A model generated the notes under the pieces. It saw nothing but the letters and a program-made list of their open reading frames with translations. It ran no database searches and was not told where the DNA came from. Of a stretch of 64,000 nucleotides of DNA, positions 25,401 through 32,854 are shown one piece after another (the first letter of the stretch is position 1; each line of letters opens with the position of its first letter). Origin of the DNA: Ephydatia muelleri (lineage: Eukaryota > Porifera > Demospongiae > Spongillida > Spongillidae); contig JABACO010000009.1 in the NCBI GenBank assembly GCA_013339895.1, positions 5,858,891 to 5,922,890 on the forward strand, read 5' to 3'. Position numbers and translations under genes: made by a program.

Positions 25401-27079
25401 CAATGAAATAGTTTAACATCATACTCTGGTACTTACATTACTAGGTAACTCCAATATGAAGGTAGTTGGAGTCACACTGGAGTTGGAGATACATTGGCTT
25501 GTGCTACCTTGTACCCATCTTGCCGAAAATGTGCTATTCTGACACTGTGACCTCCGAGAGCACTTCTGCTCCACAGTGCACCATCCACACAGAGGGCTCA
25601 GAGTAGATGCGCATCTTAGACAGTCAGTAAAGCTGGAACACTGTTCAATAGGCACACGAACCACCTATGTAGAAAGAGCACAAAGGGTCATGTTAGCATC
25701 CAATATGTTTAATTGGCCTACTGAATTGGTTGTGATGGCATAGACATAGTTCTGTCCACTGGTCCATGTCAGTTTTGTCACAGGACCAGGCATTGGCCAT
25801 GTTGAGAACCAAGTCCCGGGGATATATGCAGACCCATCAATGACATTGAACTGCATTACAATTTCAGTGAAATATAGAGGTAAGTAATGCTGGATAGTAA
25901 ATATATGTCACTCACTGCCTGTAATGTCGAATTACCCAGCTGGTTGAGTTGACTTGTAGAAGCTATGAACAATAGAGTAAGACCCTCTATGTTAATAGAC
26001 AATGAATAGCTGAGTTCAAATGATGTGTTTCCTGATGAGACAGGTACAGGAAATGATGATTGGGAAAGTGTTGCAGCTTCAATAGCTCCAGGTGGTGATA
26101 TACTGCATGGTGCACTGCATGTTAGACTAGCCACAGCATTCAGCCACGGAAGTGAACCAGGGGAACATTGAGCATATGCATAGTCCATCATGAAGTCAAT
26201 TTGTGATAGTGAATATGTGCACACACGACTACGATATGGTCCAAAGTTTCCAATAAATAGTGGAGTTACAATCCCAATAACAATCCTTGCTTCAAATAAT
26301 CCACTGGCAGCATTTATTGGATAGTTAACCAAAGATGCACCAGCAAACCTAGCATTGATATCAAGATCATTGCTAGTAAAACAATCAAGCTCAATTTCAC
26401 TCATGGCAGCCACTGACGTATCATTGCCGTTATTGCACAGCCTCAGTACCCTAACTCCGGTATGAGATATTGGTGACACATCAAATACCACGAAGTATGT
26501 ATAGGAGCCCGCCACGAACCCTCCAAACCAGTTGCGAGTGAATGAGCTTGCAGTCACATGAAACAAGTTTCCTGATGACCTGCTCACATTTTCAGATATT
26601 CCGTCAAGTCCGTACTGACCAAGTAGGTTCAAAGTACCGTTGCTACTGCCTACGTAGAAGCTGTTTCCTCCTCCGCTGACCGGGGCACTCACCAAAGACA
26701 CGTAACCAAATAGGTTGTTCGCAGCTAGAATGTTTTGAAACGTGCTTACTGAGCCTTTATTCAGATAGTTCGCATCGTAATCGGTGCAGCTGTTGTTGCT
26801 CAAACACACGATAAGTCTGCTTTCATCTGGGCTGAGAACTAGCGCCAAAACGGTCGTTCCGTAAGAAAACTGCAGTACTTCTTGTTGAGCTAAAGTACCA
26901 TCGAATCTGTATATTCGCCCATTTCCATCAATGTTGATACCCACAAAGACGCTAGAACGGGAGCTGAGGACTATATCTTTTGGTTGAGCGGGGAGAGTTG
27001 CCTGCAGTTGCGCGTTGCTAACGCATAGGCAGTATATTAAAGACACTGATGTCAATAAAAAACCACTTTTATGTTCCAT
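18825..27079 (-). CDS. plexin-type receptor with Sema-PSI-IPT ectodomain and very short cytoplasmic tail
   Basis: Seventeen exons are proposed (high to low coordinates): 27079-25916, 25850-25722, 25664-25437, 25378-25201, 25145-25070, about 25006-24915, 24860-24739, 24681-24575, 24520-24415, 24363-23763, 23679-23528, 23479-23404, 23342-23105, 19928-19835, 19756-19687, 19593-19531 and 19463-18825, totalling about 1,378 residues. Order: signal peptide, Sema, PSI1, IPT-like, PSI2, IPT-like, PSI3, then about four IPT/TIG repeats, a Thr/Ser-rich repeat stalk, one TM helix and a tail of about 40 residues. This matches the plexin ectodomain (Sema, three PSI, several IPT). Plexins normally continue into an intracellular RasGAP domain, which is absent here. 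The start is the ATG at 27079, the first one before a hydrophobic leader. MET-family receptors share Sema-PSI-IPT, but three interleaved PSI domains favour plexin. An intron at 23104-19929 contains a piggyBac gene. Confidence 0.8.
19060..19450 (-). repeat. 51-bp in-frame coding minisatellite (7 units)
   Basis: The unit contains caccagattgatggtacc and gagagtttggctcactgatg. Copies differ at only a few positions (acatggagg versus gcattgggg variants), and 51 bp is a multiple of three, so changes in copy number keep the plexin-like frame. Confidence 0.95.
19931..20006. repeat. 76-bp duplicate of internal piggyBac sequence abutting a plexin-like exon
   Basis: Positions 19931-20006 are identical to 20693-20768 inside the piggyBac ORF (from tgtggctctccttgcagtga to ccaacctgttgcaa). 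The duplicate ends within three bases of the proposed start of the IPT exon 19928-19835, so the AG acceptor before GGGATTAATATC lies at or inside the piggyBac-derived piece. Confidence 0.85.
20056..22515 (-). CDS. piggyBac-type transposase, intact 819-codon ORF
   Basis: A single uninterrupted frame. Residues about 100-215 are an acidic tract of Asp/Glu/Asn encoded by trinucleotide repeats, the usual acidic N-terminus of PGBD proteins but unusually long. The catalytic core follows. The first Asp is in LCVDECMSKWRGK, the second in RTVYGDSAFASV, and the third in EYFSMVDRVDYHNRFRQG, matching the DDD triad of piggyBac. The C-terminus is Cys-rich (ACSDCSVNGRK, YCVTCTQQKQGC, HALCTACQNGH), fitting the cross-brace zinc domain that binds the TIRs. 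It lies in an intron of the plexin-like gene, same strand. TTAA sites at 19921 and about 22684 could be its boundaries (ends ...CCCC and ...GGG), but this is not certain. The intact frame suggests recent activity or domestication. Confidence 0.9.
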   Translation of the reverse strand: MVDNGAKVFVLAEKILSAQQGNALLGKSWKKATLQGKVLSKVANKRARLVKFHLLKQPIPVSTRILSLDENLVTVKGKRKLESRMNVTPESAPSEFSDDDANLEDMDENENSSNKVDLNNDEEVSKSKDGESMDESEVETESEEDDTTMNENDINDDDDDGDGGGDDDGSVDDDHGESGDDDDHDDGGIDDSSDEDGDNDRDDGGDDCDDGAVDGIVAGGVNRKQQQKITRGKRKMQQKIAHVTVGDLQWKHYLHPMDVRVANGWKEKPKITWDDNLSDLHHGALNYFLLFFLKPQIISEIIEFTNQRLERTRQKKLAGKYEFFKFVGLLLRKTLYPNLSRQECWQNGSVRAFTYPDFGKDMRIDRFNRIFSAMAFLPIDEDPEYNSSVSYTRSVVVKGKQKSIQSFASVQLLVDGFNDARLAAIRPGSGLCVDECMSKWRGKDDRFGDGAAHITKIVRKPESVGVEIKAICCCETNVMMRIEPVDSKYAPRKKFAIGNNAGTAVTQRLTEPWKGTGRTVYGDSAFASVNTCVRMHQENGLHFMGLVKTAHSQFPKKYIEEYPFEHRGDSIFLRAESNGTEIFATGWNDAKIKMIVSTCGTSLQGEPHEKKCWNNEESSSHIYFKKIPRDATTAEYFSMVDRVDYHNRFRQGYLATERSIDTTRWTMRFFCTILGMCVTDAYFAQLYFGSKDNPLYKERFGDFVLEVIGLLLDNTFDGRISRTMEGLPGIVYSQAAVHEIKGLTDLNRQMEFWKDTNPKKACSDCSVNGRKKANLAAKYCVTCTQQKQGCENLEKKHIHALCTACQNGHMIIVMGMGIS
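23105..25664 (-). CDS. plexin-like gene: PSI and IPT/TIG domain exons
   Basis: PSI1 (25664-25437): CSSFTDCLRCASTLSPLCGW followed by C....KC....C. PSI2 (25145-24915): YNCAAA, then CSSCLQTDGVCVWC and EKRC. PSI3 (24363-24240): YSCSAFSVTACTSC, then YDCGWCSGTSSC. IPT repeats follow PSI3 in the same 600-bp exon (TSVSPSSGPFGGGTRLTITG and then SISSILPKSGPMSGGTNITI), with more divided over exons at 23679-23528, 23479-23404 and 23342-23105. The alternation of PSI with IPT-like segments is the plexin plan. Introns are 50-110 bp in most cases. Confidence 0.78.
25722..27079 (-). CDS. plexin-like gene: signal peptide and Sema domain exons
   Basis: Exon 1 begins MEHKSGFLLTSVSLIYCLCV, a hydrophobic leader with a likely cleavage after SNA. 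It continues with a beta-propeller-like sequence of about 370 residues containing GNGRIYRFDG, YGTTVLALVLSPDESRLIVC and late VCTYSLSQIDFMMDYAYAQC, the conserved Sema 'iC.f.l.di......C' segment. Exon 2 (25850-25722) adds PGPVTKLTWTSGQNYVYAIT, the last propeller blade. The intron between exons 2 and 3 is only about 57 bp. Potential N-glycosylation sites (NNS, NGT, NVS, NDT, NTS, NST) fit an extracellular domain. In plexins Sema binds semaphorins. Confidence 0.78.
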
Positions 27080-27230
27080 CAGCAACGCTCAAGGACAGAA
27101 CGTTTGTTGTGGGAGGCTGGCTGACAGTGCATGCCGTGGGCAAGCCGTGAATGTGCACTGCTATATCCCGCGCGGCCCATGATGTTTATAATTATTTCTT
27201 AAAATAAATGCCGTGCTGCAGATGCAATGG

Positions 27231-27590
27231 CAGGGGCGGATTTAGGGGGAGGGGGGGGGGGGGGTCCAGGGGGGGCCACGTGCACGCTTTGGTCACAAGC
27301 TTTGCGTCACGAATTTAATTGCTGAGAAGTAGGAACTATAGCATTGTGAAGAATGAACAGTTTTCTCGTCGCTATCCATGCAGGCTCTAGTAATCCGGAT
27401 ATCGCGTGATGTATACATGTATGTATTGGATATCACTGTGAATTTCATGCTAAATAAACGCAAAAGCATTGGGGGAGCTATCAGCGCTTGCTGTTACGGG
27501 AGGTGGCACGCCCCCTCCCCCAGTTGTGAATATATTTATCAGACCCCCCCCCCCCCCCCCCCCTTTCCCAAAATCCTGGATCCGCCCCTG
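27231..27590. mobile_element. 360-bp hAT-like MITE
   Basis: Begins CAGGGGCGGAT and ends ATCCGCCCCTG, the inverted termini common in non-autonomous hAT elements. A G-run sits just inside the left end and a complementary C-run just inside the right. No coding capacity. I did not find a convincing 8-bp flanking duplication. Confidence 0.75.
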
Positions 27591-27705
27591 CCTCGCTGTA
27601 GTTCTTGCGAATGTGTGAAGCACAACGGTGAACCGGCCATGTATAAGTTGTCACGCAGCGCAGGGAAATATGGACGTTGCAATAACACGCTTCCTTCAGG
27701 TAACC

Positions 27706-27779
27706 AAGCCGAGTCGCTACCTACAACTAGTACAAGTACGGTACCGTACTTGTACTAGTTGTAGGTATAGCGACTCGGC
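27706..27779. repeat. near-perfect palindrome, 35-36-bp arms, no loop
   Basis: agccgagtcgctacctacaa on the left is mirrored by its complement on the right, centred on cggtaccg at about 27743. A single 'ta' insertion in the right arm breaks perfection. It may be a bidirectional hairpin or a fold-back join created on insertion of the LINE copy that follows. Confidence 0.9.
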
Positions 27780-27871
27780 TCGATTACCATCGTTGGATGC
27801 CAGATCACCATCAAACGCCCATACGAATTCCACCCTGACTCAGACCATAGATATTATAGTTATAGTTATCT

Positions 27872-29215
27872 ATGCTCAGACACAGCCGCAAATCATTGGT
27901 AGCCCATAGCAGCTGCTTCACCCCCGTCGCGGGAGATCTCAAGTTGGTGAGCCATCTAGGGGATTTAGCGGAGTCATTCACAGTCCATCTCGATCACACA
28001 GCTTCTACCCCCGGCGACTCTAGTCAACCAACTGCTCCAAATCAATCCGGTTCCCAGACCGTGGGAGCCTCCAAGCAGCGACGCAAACAACATTGTGTTG
28101 TAGAAGGCTGTCCGGAGCTTATTGCACCCTCAATGTGGAAGTCCCACATGACGCTCCATGCACAAGGTGTATTCCCCAGGGAAGTCACAAGCACCTGGCT
28201 TGATGAGCAGGATCGCTACATCTGCCATATCTGCCTTCAGCTAGTCTCCAACAGAAGGCAGTCTTCCCATTCCAAGAAGTGTAACGCTGGAGGAGTGGCT
28301 TCTTCAGTCCCAGACTTCGCAGGCCCATTGCCACCCAATCCTGCTGAGGCACTTCTTAACCAACATGAACCAGGCCTTCCCACCTTTGAGGATGTGTGCC
28401 TTCTCAATCAGCCCACCTTGCGCTTCGTTCCGTTGAAGTCCAGGCCTGCCTTTGCGCGAGCCTTGTCATCAGCTTTGAGGTGTGTCATCCTAGAGAACAC
28501 GGAGGAGGCGTGGCTTAAGCTCTTTATGCTCCCAAAGTGTGTCCCCATCCCTCAAACGTAAGGGACGCCATGACAAGCCCCTTCCAGTCGATATTCTGTG
28601 CAACATGTGGTCGGATAATAAGTTGGGAGACCTCTGGGATTTGGCCAGAAATTGTATAGCAAACCATAAAAGGGGTGCTTGTGGTACATCTATCAACCAG
28701 CGCACTAACGTAATTGACCAGGCTGTGTCACTAGGCAGATCTGGTATGTGGGGGAAAGCTTGCCGCATTCTGCAATCCAGCGGAATTGCCCCTAACAATG
28801 ACACCACATGGCAACTGTTGAAATCCAAGCATCCCAGCTGTCCCACACCAGTACCTCCTGTTGTCCACACAACACCTGTTTCATTGGAGCCAGACTTCAA
28901 CATTATAGCAATCTTGCAGTCCTACCCCAAGGACACTGCAGCCGGTCCCTCAGGCCTTCGGGTGCAACACCTCCTTGATGTGATCAGCATTCCTCTTCAC
29001 ACTCCCATCTGCTCCTCCCTTAGGCAAGTAATTAACATTCTCATAGCAGGAAAAGCCCCTACCTCAGTGTCACGTTTCTTGGCTGGAGCCAGTCTTATTG
29101 CCCTCAACAAAATCAAGAAGGGTTGCCCACCTGATATTAGGCCAATAGCAGTGGGGGAAATGGGAAATGTGTGTGTGCCTTGTTGAAAGACAAGGCGGCT
29201 GTGTCAATACACCTC
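27872..29215 (+). pseudogene. RLE-type LINE, 5' part: N-terminal zinc fingers and start of RT
   Basis: The frame to 28561 includes CVVEGCPELIAPSMWKSHMT followed by LH (a C2H2 finger, Cx4C...Hx3H) and YICHICLQLVSNRRQSSHSK followed by KC (CCHC). After a frameshift near 28545 the next frame carries PKDTAAGPSGLRVQHLLDVI and SRFLAGASLIALNKIKKG, then CPPDIRPIAVGE, the RT 0-1 region of LINEs. The sequence is deleted after VGE and resumes as GKCVCALLKDKAAVS before breaking at about 29215. N-terminal zinc fingers and the C-terminal endonuclease found further right suggest an early-branching, R2/NeSL-like non-LTR element. Inactive. Confidence 0.8.
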
Positions 29216-29775
29216 ATTTGACAAAACAGATGGACAGTACCTCTCAGATTTTGATGCAACTTCCCATTTATAGTTGTCTTCATATAAGAAGACATTTGAC
29301 CATTTATTACTTTAATAACCTTAATGGTTTAGGAGATACGCATTGCTGAACATTAACCACGTTACTGATAAGCTCAACTTTGAAATGCCTTATTATCCCC
29401 ACTTTGAACACTTAGTTGCATGTTTGACATCAAATCCAAGATCTACAATCAATATATGATATGCATTTTGGAGGGAAGTCAAAGGGTTAAACAATAAATC
29501 AGTTTATAATAGAGATTTCACAAATACTGTATGAAGAAGGTAGATAGTCACCACTTTTTTTTTTACCAGTGTGGATACAACATTGAACTTAGTGTTTTTG
29601 CAAAATAAAAATGATTATAAATAACCCCTGAGAACCTCAAATGGTTTTATGTGCAACTGACATTTTGAGTGGATTTAACAATGTGTGGCTAAGTGGGTTA
29701 CATAACATTGCAATCAAAACTATAATGTAAATAGAGGTTGGAATATTATGTAACCCACATTGTTAAATCCACTCA
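29216..29775. mobile_element. non-coding insertion replacing the LINE RT core, with inverted ends
   Basis: The RT catalytic part is missing here. Instead there is AT-rich DNA whose right part has an inverted pair: cattttgagtggatttaaca (29661) and its complement at about 29763-29783. Its left part (ttgatgcaacttcccattta...ctttaataaccttaatggtt) resembles the MITE at 63.3-63.6 kb, so at least one MITE of that family sits here. Confidence 0.6.
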
Positions 29776-30716
29776 AAATGGCTGCCGCTGCTTTTGTTAC
29801 ATCCCTATCATCCTCCAGCTTTGGCAGTGCTGACTATATCCATCTTCAGCAGGCAGTAGTGGCATTTAACTCCCAGGTCTCACTTCCCAATGCCATCTCA
29901 GTTATATCTGTTCTGGCCTCTCCCACTCCTACCCAGAAGGTTTTGTCTGGAATGATCGAGGACCAACTTTTCTCCACCTTGTTGGAGTCTTCCTCTCATG
30001 CCAACAGAGCTCGTCTCCTGTCAGTTGGCAGCCCCTCATTCTTCCTCGTGGCTATCAGTGGTCCCTTCACTTGGTTTGGGCTTGCACCTCAAGTCCAATG
30101 AGTACCAGATGGCCATAAAGTGGTGGCTGGGACTGGACACTTCAGGTCGATCTATGTGTCCATTCTGCCCTTGATCCTCTTGGTCATCATGCTGTGACCT
30201 GCGGACATGGAGGAGATGTTGTGATATGCAATAATCGCTTGCGGGATGAGATCTTTGACCTTTGCCGTCATGCCCACCTAAGTGTTAGATTGGAGAAAGG
30301 CAATGGCCTCACTAGAGACCTTGATCACACCTGACCTGCTGACATTCTCATTGCCGAATGGGTCAGAGGCAAACCTGCTGCACTGGACATCACCATCACA
30401 TCACCCCTGTGCCCGGCCATCTTAGGTGAGTCATGACCAAGCTGATGCAGAAGTCCTTGCAGCAGAGACCCATAAACTACACTCCAATGGACCCAAATGC
30501 CAAGGGTTAGGTTGGTCCTGCATTCCATTGGCAGTGGAGACATATGGGAATTGGGGCAAAGAAGCCCAGGATACCATCTCCAGGCTGGCATCTCACTTGG
30601 CCATTCACCAGTCATCCCCCAAGTCATCAGTGATGTCTGAGATATATGGGCGATTGAATATGACCCTGGTCTGGTCTATCGCCACAGCCATCCTGGCCAG
30701 GGAGCTCCCACCCTAA
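29776..30716 (+). pseudogene. RLE-type LINE, 3' part: RT tail, CCHC and restriction-like endonuclease domain
   Basis: The sequence resumes with AAAAFVTSLSSSSFGSADYI. Across frameshifts it shows CPFCP then DPLGHHAVTCGHGGDVV (a CCHC zinc knuckle typical of R2-like elements). It continues with PADILIAEWVRGKPAALD, a PAD-x14-D segment fitting the catalytic (R/K)PD-x12-14-D of the restriction-like endonuclease; the preceding Arg codon is replaced by a TGA. The end reads LGWSCIPLAVETYGNWGKEA and IYGRLNMTLVWSIATAI. Frame breaks near 30100, 30150 and 30420 make the copy inactive. Confidence 0.8.
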
Positions 30717-30841
30717 CTGTTTATGTTTGTGTTTGGTGTAAAATAATAATATTTGTAATGGGAGCGAGCATGACCTCAGGTTATACTGCTGAGCTGGGAG
30801 AGAAGGACAAACACTCCAAAAAATGACATTCCCTGTACAGA

Positions 30842-31065
30842 GAGAGGTTGGGTCTGTGTCCCATTGGTCGTGGATGTATTTGGTGGTTGGGTAAATGAGG
30901 TACAAGAAGCCCTCTCAACGGTTGCCAAAAAGCTAGCCATCAGAACAAGTCGTTTCTGGCCTGAGGTGTTAGCCTCAATGTACTGCCGCCTGGGCATTAC
31001 ACTGATGCGCCAGAATGCTAGGGCTTTACTTGGAAGAAGATCCACAAGTGAAGTCGAAGTGTAGC
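30842..31065 (+). pseudogene. second LINE 3' tail fragment
   Basis: The frame RGWVCVPLVVDVFGGWVNEV continues to YCRLGITLMRQNARALLG and stops at 31065. It is homologous to the last 75 residues of the LINE ending at 30716, but diverged enough to be a different family member. A 5'-truncated insertion is the simplest explanation. Confidence 0.75.
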
Positions 31066-31230
31066 TCAGTTTTATATCTGAGTAGTTTAAATATCATGTG
31101 TATTCTCTATAATTATAATTAATAATTCAGTATTAAAATTACAAATTAATAAAATATCCATAATTATTAAAAATAATGTGCAGCAGCAAGGCAAACAGAA
31201 GAGAGAAAGCACACATGCAATGATACAATC

Positions 31231-31467
31231 TGCTTCGAATTGGGGTGGAAGTGTGTACCATTAGTGGTGGAGACGTTTGGTGTTTGGGGAAGAACTGCAG
31301 GCCAGTTTTTTGGAGAACTCGCATCACAACTTGCGGCTCAAAGCCATTCCTCAAAGACTACAATGTTGAATAACATCTATGGGAGACTAAGTCTCATACT
31401 AGTTCGAGCCAATGCCCGTGCGTTCAATGCTAGGTTGGCTACAACAATGGACTTGCTTGAAGGCTAG
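31231..31467 (+). pseudogene. third LINE 3' tail fragment
   Basis: The frame LGWKCVPLVVETFGVWGRTA continues to NNIYGRLSLILVRANARAF and ends at a stop at 31467. It is again the conserved C-terminal segment of the same RLE-LINE group, with a different sequence from the two preceding tails. Confidence 0.75.
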
Positions 31468-31617
31468 GGTAGTTTTGTGCAAGTTCGTGTGTAATAGTGA
31501 AATGGACATCAATATGTGATATATATGTCTGTGCATTAATTTATTTAGTAAATACAATTATCAGATCCAATACAAAAAAAAATAAAAAAATAAATGTAAT
31601 GAATTCAATAACATACA

Positions 31618-32233
31618 TGGGATCGTTTCCGCGACTAGGGCATGTTTTAATTTTTTTTGGTGATATTCTAGAAGTCTGAAATATCCTCTTGACATTGCAG
31701 TTGAATTTTTCATTAGCCATATCAGAGATAATATATCTCTGGCCATATACATGAATTTCAACGCAAGCTTTAGTAGCCTTTAGCCCTTTACATTTCTATT
31801 GCCGTACTGGAAATTTTATACCCCAGGAAAACTATCCTATAATATCACGCACACCTGGGACAACATTTTGAGCTTGAATCCGTTATTTGGTAAGATCGTC
31901 GACGTCTTGCGAAGTATCTCTTCTTCTTACTCTCTGCATGGGTGAATAATTGCGAACCGCCAGAATTTAAAAGGATGTGGAGAATGGGAAAGGTGTATTA
32001 ATTGGAACGCAAGTCGGCGGGGAAATGTGCATTAAATTTGCAGAGCTGTAGCTCCGTATAACGGATAAAGTTAAAAAATATTAACGAACGTACAGAATAA
32101 CCAATACTCTAGTTTCGTACCCAGCTGCTGTGAAAAGTTGGGTCTGGGTATGAGACTTACAGAATTTGAACTGCATGAAGATGTGGCGATTTTGAACCCC
32201 ACTGAGCTGCAGAGGCGGCGGAACACCCACAAT

Positions 32234-32265
<32 letters not shown>

Positions 32266-32755
32266 GCGGCGGAAAGTTATTCATCTATTTTCACCATACA
32301 TGGTGAATTATTGAGTGACAACTTTTCCATGTACGGTGAAATAGATTAATATTATGACCTTCTGCCCCACCTGTTCCGCCCGCCTCTGCCCATGCAGTAT
32401 CGGACCTCATAATGTCAGCAGTGTACTAATTGTACTTGTGCTATTGCAAGACACCCCAAATACATGTTCACATAGAGAAATAATGTAGCATGAAATAGGA
32501 GGTCGATAGCGTTAATCGATAATTGAGAAGTTACAGCATAGATGTTTAAATGATCTATGGTTACAGCAATTCAAACGTGATGAATCGATGTCATGGGAAA
32601 TGAAACGCTTGTGTTGATATGTATGATTAAAGTTACCATGACATATTATGCGTAGGAATCACTGTGTAGTCTGTAGAGGACATTTCAGACTTCTAGAAAA
32701 TTGAAATCTTTCAGAAAAAACACGCGCTAGGTCTCTTTTCGCGAAAACAATCCCA
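31618..32755. mobile_element. foldback-family copy with inverted ends
   Basis: Left end TGGGATCGTTTCCGCGA, right end TTTTCGCGAAAACAATCCCA. Inner pairs include tattctagaagtctgaaat (31668) with its complement at about 32690. The middle contains the family's conserved phrases (taacggataaagtt, ttaacgaac, ttttgaacccc...tatcggacct). It is split by a second MITE at 32210-32388. Confidence 0.75.
32210..32388. mobile_element. 180-bp MITE with G31 tract
   Basis: Ends CAGAGGCGG and CCGCCTCTG. It interrupts the foldback copy between 'gaaccccactgagct' and 'atgcagtatcggacc'. It contains an uninterrupted run of 31 G (32234-32264) and an internal inverted pair (ctattttcaccatacatgg / ccatgtacggtgaaatag). Confidence 0.75.
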
Positions 32756-32854
32756 TAATCCTATAATCTTTTCTTTGATGCATTAACAAAAATATGATGT
32801 AATCACCAAAGTACTTCCGTACAAACGCTTTACGGTTTCATGAACGACACAATC

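Noticed and set aside
28490-30905. Minus-strand frames over the LINE (up to 137 codons)
   Set aside because: Antisense shadows; the plus-strand frames carry the RT, zinc-finger and endonuclease motifs.
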